Assembly: GCA_024404875.1 (NCBI GenBank) | Contig: JAKSPK010000014.1 | Coordinates: forward strand, 1-49,436 | DNA from: Oscillospiraceae bacterium | Lineage (GTDB): Bacteria; Bacillota; Clostridia; Oscillospirales; Ruminococcaceae | Reading direction: 5' to 3' | DNA: 49,436 bases | Part shown: positions 42,795 to 49,436 of the stretch, one piece after another | How the letters are laid out: the number at the start of each line of letters is the position of its first letter | How positions within the stretch are numbered: position 1 is the stretch's first letter | The notes under the pieces: generated by a model | Databases searched by the model: none | Told to the model about the DNA's origin: nothing | The model's input: only the letters and a program-made list of their open reading frames with translations | Translations under genes and position numbers: made by a program

Positions 42795-43171
42795 ATGGAA
42801 AGCCGGCTTTCTGAGATTGAATACGAATATTTCAGGAATGCATCTATCTCGAAAACAGAAGGATACAGCTGGTCGCTGCATTTGACATCACCCCGCACAT
42901 CATAGAGTGGCAGCCGGAATGTTTTGTTTGAAGATATCAGCCGCGATTTCTGTAAGCTGAATAAAAGCTGCGGACAGAACCGGAAATGCACACCGGTGCG
43001 CCCGAAAAATCCGCAATCATTGAGGAAACATGGGCGCTCTGCGAAGCAGACCGGACTTCAGAGGAAGTAACCGCAGAACTGATCTCAGCGCATGACAAAT
43101 TCTATCATAAACGGAGGAAACAACTTGGAAAAATTCAGAGATCCCTCCTGCTCCGCGCAGGAACGTGCTGA
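42795..43171 (+). pseudogene. frameshifted remnant of an unknown gene upstream of the xylosidase
   Basis: Coding-like stretches appear in alternating frames: MESRLSEIEYEYFRN from 42795; IYLENRRIQLVAAFDITPHI and IEWQPECF from about 42842; EDISRDFCKLNKSCGQNRK from 42930; and an open 61-codon tail from 42986 (MHTGAPEKSAIIEETW..., EEVTAELISAHDKFYHKRRK). Joining them needs three frameshifts and gives a polypeptide of about 115 residues with codon use like the neighbours. No intact frame covers it, so it is read as a decayed gene, or as a region with sequence errors. No family is recognised. The tail overlaps the start of the xylosidase gene. Confidence 0.5.
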
Positions 43172-45209
43172 GGATCTCGTTGACCGTCTGACGGTCGAGG
43201 AGCAGGCAGCACAGCTGATTTATGACGCCCCCGCGATCGAACGGCTCGGCATTCCGGCCTATAACTGGTGGAATGAGGGCCTGCACGGCGATGCCCGCGC
43301 AGGCACAGCGACAATGTTTCCGCAGGCCATCGCAATGGCTGCGATGTTCGATGCGGATGCCGTCGAAAAGATGGGAGAGATCGTTTCGACAGAAGCCCGC
43401 GCGAAATTCAACGGCTTTTCAAAGCACGGCGACCGCGACATCTACAAGGGGCTTTCGATCTGGTCGCCGAATATCAATATTTTCCGCGATCCCCGCTGGG
43501 GCAGAGGTCAGGAGACCTACGGCGAAGATCCGTACCTGACTGCTGAACTCGGAAAGGCATTTGTCCGCGGCTTGCAGGGCAGCGGCAATACGCTTCGCAC
43601 GGCGGCTTGCGCAAAGCATTTCGCTGTTCACAGCGGGCCGGAATCCGTTCGGCACGGCTTCGATGCCGTTGTCGATGCGTATGATCTTGAGGACACCTAT
43701 CTGCCTGCATTCCGTGCACTGGTGCAGTCCGGTGTTGAGATCGTCATGGGCGCATACAACCGCGTCAATGGCGAATGTTCCTGTGCAAGCGATTTCTTGC
43801 AGAAGAAGCTCAGCGAATGGAACTTCAACGGACATTTTGTTTCAGATTTCGGTGCGCTGAACGATATCCATGAAAACCACAAGGTCACGCTGAATGCGCT
43901 GGAAACGACCGCACTGGCACTGAAATCCGGCTGCGATCTCAATGCCGGCACGACCTACGAAAATCTCATGGATGCGCTGAAAGCAGGCATGATCTCCGAA
44001 GCAGATATCCGCAAAGCCTGTGTCCATGTTATGCGGACACGGATCCGGCTCGGCCTGCTGGACGAATCCACCGAATACGATTCACTCCCCTATTCCGTCG
44101 CAGCCTGTCCGGCGCATAAGGAAAAGGCGCTTGAATATGCACGGAAATCAATGGTTCTCCTGAAGAACAACGGCATTCTTCCGCTCGAAGCAAGAAAATA
44201 CAGCACGATCGGCGTCATCGGGCCGGTCGCCAATAACAGACAAGTGCTCGAAGGCAATTACTGCGGTACGCCTGACCGGTACATCACATTCCTCGAAGGC
44301 ATTCAGGATGCATTCGGCGGCAGAGTGCTGTATGCAGAAGGCTGTCACCTCTATAAAGACCGCGTCAGCGGACTTGCCCGCGCAAACGACCGTCTCTCTG
44401 AGGCGGAAGCGGTCGCTGAAGAATCTGACCTCATTATTCTCTGCGTCGGCCTGACAGCGGATATCGAGGGCGAGGAAGGCGATGCCGGCAATGAATTCGC
44501 GTCCGGCGACAAGATCGACCTCCGGCTCCCTGCTCCGCAGCGGCTCCTCGCAGAACGGATCATGAACAAGGGCAAGCCTGTGATCATTATCACGGCAGCG
44601 GGCAGCGCGATCAACACCGAATGCGATGCTGATGCGATCCTGCACTGCTGGTATCCCGGCGAAAGCGGCGGCAAAGCGCTCGCGGAAATCCTGTTCGGGG
44701 ACATCTCTCCGTCCGGTAAGCTGCCGGTCACATTCTATCAGGATGCCGACCTGCTCCCCGACTTTCAGGATTACAGCATGAAGGGAAGAACCTACCGCTA
44801 TACCAGAGAAAATATTCTCTATCCGTTCGGCTACGGCCTGACCTATTCAAAGACTGTTTGCAGCGATTTGCGTATCAGCGGAAGCTCTGCGTCCGTGAAT
44901 ATCACAAACACCGGCGATCATACAACAGACGATGTCGTGCAGTTCTATATACAGGATGACAGCAGCGATGCCTGCCCTTATCCGAAGCTCTGCGGCTTCC
45001 GCCGCGTCAGCCTCGAACCCGGTGAGCAGCAGACCGTTTCGCTGGAGATCCCGCAGTCGGCATTTGAATCCGTGGACAGCAGCGGCATCCGCGCCGTCCG
45101 CGGCACTCGCTTCACATTGTATGCAGGAACCAGTCAGCCCGACACACTGAGCGAAACGCTCACTGGTGTGTCCTGTGTTTCTGCTTCGATGAAATATCAG
45201 CTCAAATGA
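43125..45209 (+). CDS. GH3 family beta-xylosidase / beta-glucosidase
   Basis: This 694-residue glycoside hydrolase 3 enzyme has the xylosidase-type N-terminal signature [47 protein letters not shown] and the nucleophile Asp241 in [11 protein letters not shown]. The second GH3 domain with [13 protein letters not shown] and [13 protein letters not shown] follows, then a fibronectin-III-like C-terminus. No signal peptide is present, so it is cytoplasmic and acts on imported xylo-oligosaccharides. The likely start is TTG at 43125 with GGAGG seven bases upstream; an ATG at 43092 lacks a ribosome-binding site. xylA follows after 14 bases, so released xylose is isomerised at once. Activity on glucosides or arabinosides cannot be excluded. 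Confidence 0.92.
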   Translation: MEKFRDPSCSAQERAEDLVDRLTVEEQAAQLIYDAPAIERLGIPAYNWWNEGLHGDARAGTATMFPQAIAMAAMFDADAVEKMGEIVSTEARAKFNGFSKHGDRDIYKGLSIWSPNINIFRDPRWGRGQETYGEDPYLTAELGKAFVRGLQGSGNTLRTAACAKHFAVHSGPESVRHGFDAVVDAYDLEDTYLPAFRALVQSGVEIVMGAYNRVNGECSCASDFLQKKLSEWNFNGHFVSDFGALNDIHENHKVTLNALETTALALKSGCDLNAGTTYENLMDALKAGMISEADIRKACVHVMRTRIRLGLLDESTEYDSLPYSVAACPAHKEKALEYARKSMVLLKNNGILPLEARKYSTIGVIGPVANNRQVLEGNYCGTPDRYITFLEGIQDAFGGRVLYAEGCHLYKDRVSGLARANDRLSEAEAVAEESDLIILCVGLTADIEGEEGDAGNEFASGDKIDLRLPAPQRLLAERIMNKGKPVIIITAAGSAINTECDADAILHCWYPGESGGKALAEILFGDISPSGKLPVTFYQDADLLPDFQDYSMKGRTYRYTRENILYPFGYGLTYSKTVCSDLRISGSSASVNITNTGDHTTDDVVQFYIQDDSSDACPYPKLCGFRRVSLEPGEQQTVSLEIPQSAFESVDSSGIRAVRGTRFTLYAGTSQPDTLSETLTGVSCVSASMKYQLK

Positions 45210-45223
45210 TGGAGGAAAATACT

Positions 45224-46546
45224 ATGAGCGAATTTTTCAGCAACATCCCCAAGATCCCGTATGAAGGCAAGCTCAGCACGAATCCGCTTGCGTTCAAGTA
45301 CTACAACCCCGATGAGATCATCGACGGCAAGCCGATGCGCGAACATCTGAAATTCGCGCTCAGCTGGTGGCACACGATGGGCGGAGACGGCACGGATATG
45401 TTCGGTGTCGGTACCGCTGACAAGACATGGGGTGAAAACGATCCCGCAAAGCGCGCGATCGCTAAGGTCGATGCTGCTTTCGAGATCATGGAAAAGCTCT
45501 CGATCGACTACTACTGCTTCCACGACCGCGATCTCTCGCCGGAATATCCGACGCTCGCAGAATCCAACGAAAAGCTGGATGCAGTCGTCGATTACCTCGC
45601 TGAAAAGCAGAAGGCCACCGGCAAAAAGCTGCTCTGGGGCACCGCAAAGTGCTTCGATCATCCGCGCTATATGCACGGCGCAGGCACCTCCCCCTCCGCA
45701 GATGTGTTCGCTTTTGCAGCAGCACAGATTAAGAAGGCCATTGATGCGACCGTCAAACTCGGCGGTACCGGCTATGTCTTCTGGGGCGGCAGAGAGGGCT
45801 ATGAGACGCTGCTCAATACCGACATGGGACTGGAACTTGACAATATGGCGCGCCTGATGCACATGGCTGTCGATTACGGCAGAAGCATCGGCTTCACAGG
45901 CGATTTCTATATCGAACCCAAGCCGAAGGAGCCGACCAAGCATCAGTATGATTTCGATTCCGCGACCGTTCTCGGCTTCCTGCGCAAATACGGTCTGGAG
46001 AAAGACTTCCGCCTCAACATCGAAGCAAACCACGCAACGCTTGCAATGCACACCTTCCAGCATGAGCTGAATGTTGCCCGCACAAACGGTTTCTTCGGCT
46101 CAATCGACGCAAATCAGGGCGATGCGCTCCTCGGATGGGATACCGACCAGTTCCCGACCAATGTCTATGACACAACGCTCTGTATGCTCGAAGTCCTGAA
46201 GGCTGGCGGCTTCACCAACGGCGGTCTCAACTTCGATGCGAAGGCTCGCCGCGGCAGTTTCGAGAAGGACGATATCTTCCTCTCCTACATCGCGGGCATG
46301 GATGCATTCGCACTCGGCTTCCTCGCAGCAAGAAAGCTCATCGCTGACGGCAGACTCGACAAATTCATCTCTGACCGCTATGCATCATGGAAATCCGGTA
46401 TCGGTGCGGATATCATCGCCGGCAAGACCGATCTCAAGGCGCTCAGCGATTATGCACTCAGCAAGGGTGAGGTCGTTGACTCGCTCACCAGCGGCAGACA
46501 GGAAATGCTCGAATCCATCGTAAACAATGTCCTGTTTACCCTTTGA
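45224..46546 (+). CDS. xylA: xylose isomerase
   Basis: The 440-residue enzyme converts D-xylose to D-xylulose. Class II features are [15 protein letters not shown], the catalytic His in [23 protein letters not shown], the metal ligands in [25 protein letters not shown] with the second-shell His, and DANQGD and NGGLNFDAK. Length is standard. GGAGG lies eight bases before the ATG at 45224; two in-frame upstream codons (ATG at 45206) overlap the xylosidase stop and are not used. It forms an operon with the GH3 gene and ends at a strong terminator. Xylulokinase is not in the window. Confidence 0.97.
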   Translation: MSEFFSNIPKIPYEGKLSTNPLAFKYYNPDEIIDGKPMREHLKFALSWWHTMGGDGTDMFGVGTADKTWGENDPAKRAIAKVDAAFEIMEKLSIDYYCFHDRDLSPEYPTLAESNEKLDAVVDYLAEKQKATGKKLLWGTAKCFDHPRYMHGAGTSPSADVFAFAAAQIKKAIDATVKLGGTGYVFWGGREGYETLLNTDMGLELDNMARLMHMAVDYGRSIGFTGDFYIEPKPKEPTKHQYDFDSATVLGFLRKYGLEKDFRLNIEANHATLAMHTFQHELNVARTNGFFGSIDANQGDALLGWDTDQFPTNVYDTTLCMLEVLKAGGFTNGGLNFDAKARRGSFEKDDIFLSYIAGMDAFALGFLAARKLIADGRLDKFISDRYASWKSGIGADIIAGKTDLKALSDYALSKGEVVDSLTSGRQEMLESIVNNVLFTL

Positions 46547-46650
46547 TTCCTTTGCAGATCCGCTGACCTGACCGACTGACAGGGCGGTCAGCTTTCCGCG
46601 CTTCCGTGAGCGAACAAAATGCGGATTTTCAATCATCTCTGTCACCGAAA

Positions 46651-46700
46651 CAAAACAGGCGGCTGTGAAAGCGTAATTGCTCTCACAGCCGCCTGTTTTA
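46651..46700 (+). terminator. terminator of the xylosidase-xylA operon
   Basis: A perfect 14-base stem (46655-46668 with 46683-46696) has a 14-base loop and is followed by TTTTA on the plus strand. Confidence 0.9.
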
Positions 46701-46864
46701 CGATAGATTATTGATTCGTTTTCTGTTGTTCAGCTGCGCACCATTGATGCAAACAATAAAGATGCGCGTATTGATTGCCATAGGAGATCGGCTGCGGATT
46801 CTTCCCGCCCGGAGCCAAATTAAAACCAGTATACAAGACACTTCATTTTATTTTTCTGTATCCA

Positions 46865-46893
46865 TTGCACTTTTTTTCATAATATGCTATAAT
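46865..46893 (+). promoter_or_regulatory. promoter of the CotH lipoprotein gene
   Basis: TTGCAC (46865-46870) and TATAAT (46888-46893) have a 17-base spacer. The flanking sequence matches that of the ynzC promoter at 39015-39064. Confidence 0.85.
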
Positions 46894-46923
46894 AAAAGCA
46901 CAAAAACAAATTGGAGAACAGCT

Positions 46924-48558
46924 ATGCCAAGAATAACACGATTACTCTTGCTCGCCTGCATATTGCTCACCGGATGCTCGATCAATCCTACCTCGCCGGA
47001 GCAGCAGGACAGCTCTGCCCTAAACACCCCTGACAGCAAAGCTGACAATCTGTCAGACAACAACTCAAATGATAAAATGTCCTATCCGGAATGGATGGAT
47101 AAGCTGCCCGTCGTCCGGATTGAAACAATCGCGCAGGGCGCCGATGCGCTTGACTTTGTAACAAAGCCTGTTGCACGCCATGTTGCCGAGGCAATCGCCT
47201 CCTGGACACCCGGCTACAAAATCCCGCCGGAGCCGAGCTATGAGGACTGCCGCGTCACCTTCTTTGATGGAACGACAAAAGCCGGTACAGAGCCCGCTGA
47301 TGCGCAGGTCAAGGTACGCGGCAACTGGACGACCGAATACGACAAAAAGCCCCTGCGCATAAAATTTGCCGAGAAGCAGAATATGGCCGGCCTGAATGAC
47401 TGCGCCGAGCAGAAAAACTGGCTCCTGCTCGCGGCATATAAGGATGCTTCATTACTGCGGGACCGTGCAGCGCTCGCAATGGCGCGCGGCCTGCTGGAAC
47501 CGGACGGCCTGTACTGCTCGGATGCACGACTTGTCGAGGTCGAGATCAACGGCGAATACTGGGGTGTCTATCTGCTCGCTGAGCAGCAGCAGATCGGTGA
47601 AAACCGCGTGAACATCACCGAGGCGGAAAAGGACTATCAGGGAACGGACATCGGCTATTTCCTCGAATTTGACGGCTATTATGTCAATGAGGAGCCGCTC
47701 CAGGCATTTCATGTCGATTATGCAGACAACGCTCCGCTGACACCGTTTGACGGAAAGGGCGGCAGCGGCGATACAATCACCGCTTTGCCGGAAACACCGT
47801 ACGATCCGAAAAAGGATATCGGCATGACGATCAAGAATGATATCTATTCGCAGGCGCAGCATGATTTCATCGCAGGCTTTGTCAATAATGTTTACCGCAT
47901 CATGTATCACGCTGCCTATGATGATCAGGCCTACAAATTCAATGACGATTATTCAAAGATCACGCCAGCTGACAACATGACGCCGCAGCAGGCAGTCGAA
48001 GCAGTCGTTAATGTGGATTCACTCGCGGATATGTATATCATCAGCGAAATGACCTGCGATGCCGATATCTACTGGTCGAGCTTCTTCCTGTCCGCCGATT
48101 TTGGTGCAGACGGCGACAGAAAGCTGACTTTCCAGGCACCCTGGGATTTCGATTCCGGTCTCGGAAACAAAAACCGCTGCACGAACGGCAAGGGCTTTTA
48201 TGCCGGAAATATTGTACCGGATGTCAATTCCAACGAATACGAAACGGTCAACCCATGGCTCGCAGTTCTGATGTATCAGGACTGGTATCAGGACATCATC
48301 CGCAAAAAATGGACAAAGGCCTATGACAGCGGCGTCTTCTCCGATGCAGTCAATCTGGTGAGAAACGAGACCGCTGAATATGAAGATGCCTTCCAGCGCA
48401 ATACGGATAAATGGGGCATCAGCACCCGCGATCAGTCCATCATGAACGAGCTGAGCCGCAGCGCAAAGCACTGTCTGACGCAGGCATCCTCTGCCGAATA
48501 TGTTGCGGAGTGGCTCGAAAACCGCACCGCATTTGTCAATGAACAGTGGCACAAATAA
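46924..48558 (+). CDS. CotH-like kinase-fold lipoprotein
   Basis: The 544-residue protein has a short type II signal peptide with lipobox LTGC (Cys19). A polar linker follows (about 20-55), then a CotH domain: VKVRGNWTTEYDKKPLRIKF, KNWLLLAAYKDASLLRDRAA, VEVEINGEYWGVYLLAEQQQ, and the metal/ATP-site-like FQAPWDFDSGLGN late in the domain. Bacterial CotH proteins are secreted atypical kinases; in ruminococci they often occur with cellulosome parts. Here the protein is membrane-tethered with no dockerin. GGAG lies eight bases before the ATG at 46924; the longer frame crosses the promoter. The target protein is unknown. The next gene, a PrsW-like protease, follows 33 bases later in the same direction. 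Confidence 0.9.
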   Translation: MPRITRLLLLACILLTGCSINPTSPEQQDSSALNTPDSKADNLSDNNSNDKMSYPEWMDKLPVVRIETIAQGADALDFVTKPVARHVAEAIASWTPGYKIPPEPSYEDCRVTFFDGTTKAGTEPADAQVKVRGNWTTEYDKKPLRIKFAEKQNMAGLNDCAEQKNWLLLAAYKDASLLRDRAALAMARGLLEPDGLYCSDARLVEVEINGEYWGVYLLAEQQQIGENRVNITEAEKDYQGTDIGYFLEFDGYYVNEEPLQAFHVDYADNAPLTPFDGKGGSGDTITALPETPYDPKKDIGMTIKNDIYSQAQHDFIAGFVNNVYRIMYHAAYDDQAYKFNDDYSKITPADNMTPQQAVEAVVNVDSLADMYIISEMTCDADIYWSSFFLSADFGADGDRKLTFQAPWDFDSGLGNKNRCTNGKGFYAGNIVPDVNSNEYETVNPWLAVLMYQDWYQDIIRKKWTKAYDSGVFSDAVNLVRNETAEYEDAFQRNTDKWGISTRDQSIMNELSRSAKHCLTQASSAEYVAEWLENRTAFVNEQWHK

Positions 48559-48591
48559 TCGAAGCGCACAAGAACGGAAAAGGAGTTTGAT

Positions 48592-49436
48592 ATGCAGAGT
48601 TTAGTTTTGATCGCACTGCTGCCCGCTGCCGCACTGCTGTTTTATGTCTGGAAGCTTGACCGCAAGGAGCATGAATCACCCAAGCTGATCTGGTCACTGG
48701 TCGGTCTCGGTGCTTTGAGCATCATTCCGGCAGTGATTCTGGAGATGATGCTGGAGGTCATAATCGGCATCGCGCTCCCGCACAATACGATTGTCTATCA
48801 TCTGGTAGAAGCCTTCATCGGCGTCGCAGCCATTGAAGAGGGCGGCAAATACTTTATGACATGGGCTCGCACATGGAAAGATCGCGAATTCAACTATTCC
48901 TTTGATGCGGTCGTTTATGCAGTCGCCGCATCGCTCGGCTTTGCCGCGCTGGAAAATGTGATGTATGTCGTACAGTCCGGCTTCGCGACCGGTATCATGC
49001 GTGCTCTGACCGCAGTACCCGGACACACGATCTTCGGCATCTTTATGGGTATGTACTACGGCCTTGCCAAGCGGGAGGAAATGTTCAGCAACAAATCCAG
49101 AAAGCACAGATATCTGTTTCTGGCATGGTTTGTTCCGATGCTAATCCACGGCTTCTACGATTTCTGCCTGTTCATGGAAAACATGCTGTTCACGCTCATC
49201 TTCCTCGTTTTTTATATTGCGCTCGTTATCTTTGCATTTTTCATGGTCAACCGTCTCTCAAAGATGGATGCGCCTGTCGTTGCGGAGCCGGCCATCGCAG
49301 GTCCCGGCGCACCGGAGCGACTGTTCGAACAGGGGCAGCAGAATCCGAATATGCCGCCGTATCCCGGCTATCCGCAGAATCCTGCCTATCCACAGAATCC
49401 CGGCTATCCGCAGAATCCTGCCTATCCGCAGAATCC
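48592..49436 (+). CDS. PrsW-like intramembrane metalloprotease with PQNP repeat tail (3' end outside window)
   Basis: The frame starts at an ATG with AAAGGAG six bases upstream and is open to the window edge (281 codons seen). The visible part has about seven hydrophobic segments and the PrsW motifs in order: EEGGKYFMTW (Glu-Glu-x-x-Lys), FAALENVMYV, TAVPGHTIFGIFMG and MLIHGFYDFCL. This family performs site-1 cleavage of anti-sigma factors in Bacillus. A cytoplasmic or external tail then becomes Pro/Tyr/Gln-rich, with PGYPQNPAYPQN repeating every 12 residues (36 bases), still running at the edge. Being co-directional with the CotH gene at 33 bases suggests one operon. The substrate is unknown. 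Confidence 0.85.
   Translation, partial: MQSLVLIALLPAAALLFYVWKLDRKEHESPKLIWSLVGLGALSIIPAVILEMMLEVIIGIALPHNTIVYHLVEAFIGVAAIEEGGKYFMTWARTWKDREFNYSFDAVVYAVAASLGFAALENVMYVVQSGFATGIMRALTAVPGHTIFGIFMGMYYGLAKREEMFSNKSRKHRYLFLAWFVPMLIHGFYDFCLFMENMLFTLIFLVFYIALVIFAFFMVNRLSKMDAPVVAEPAIAGPGAPERLFEQGQQNPNMPPYPGYPQNPAYPQNPGYPQNPAYPQN

Larger units (their letters stand above)
46547..46923. other. intergenic region between xylA and the CotH gene
   Basis: This 377-base stretch holds the xylA terminator (46651-46700), an unassigned stretch (46700-46840) with an imperfect inverted repeat (GCGCA...TGCGC near 46737-46775), and the CotH promoter. No gene or tRNA is seen. Confidence 0.5.

Noticed and set aside
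46737-46830. Possible tRNA-like fragment before the CotH gene
   Set aside because: A few stem-like matches are present, but no anticodon arm, T-loop or acceptor stem can be assembled.

Overview
The window looks like chromosomal DNA from a Gram-positive, anaerobic, fibre-degrading gut or rumen bacterium of the Ruminococcus group. The evidence is a secreted protease ending in a type I dockerin (a cellulosome-type anchor), a GH3 beta-xylosidase next to xylose isomerase, a CotH-type lipoprotein, a flavin-based NuoEF/GltD-type electron-bifurcating complex and moderately GC-rich codon use. No phage, insertion sequence, CRISPR array, rRNA or tRNA gene was seen. Genes are densely packed on both strands. 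Many promoters match the vegetative consensus with exact 17-base spacers.

Layout. 1-1943: end of a Pro/Gln-rich protein and a CPBP membrane protease. 1980-3153: a lone radical SAM enzyme. 3178-9577: an MMPL transporter with a secreted 905-residue heptad-repeat partner, divergent from a TetR regulator and a small unknown protein; three TGACC/GGTCA palindromes lie between them. 9751-12822: a zur-znuA-znuC-znuB metal uptake operon. 12845-14917: a membrane-anchored serine hydrolase of the beta-lactamase class C type. 15056-22302: a 2400-residue subtilase with leucine-rich and repeated beta-sandwich-like modules and a dockerin. 22312-23783: a DacA-like protein that has lost its catalytic serine and lysine. 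23897-28493: three genes for a NuoE/NuoF/GltD-type (Stn-like) electron-bifurcating transhydrogenase. 28801-31858: leuA-leuB. 32142-39012: a six-gene operon centred on tRNA and ribosome functions. 39035-42440: a YnzC protein, a cell-wall-repeat transglutaminase and a lipoprotein. 42795-46700: a decayed gene, then beta-xylosidase and xylA. 46865 to the end: a CotH lipoprotein and a PrsW membrane protease that runs off the window.

The strongest candidate for undescribed biology is the gene at 35005-37575. It fuses a TetM/EF-G-type translational GTPase to a complete Rae1/YacP-type NYN nuclease, the family that cuts mRNA in the ribosomal A site. It sits in one operon with an EF-P-modification-like reductase, an HD phosphohydrolase, RNase Z and the CCA-adding enzyme. 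This suggests a ribosome-rescue or translation quality-control machine. Second is the DacA-like pseudoenzyme, and third the modular dockerin-bearing subtilase. All functions are inferred from sequence reading alone; no database search was run.
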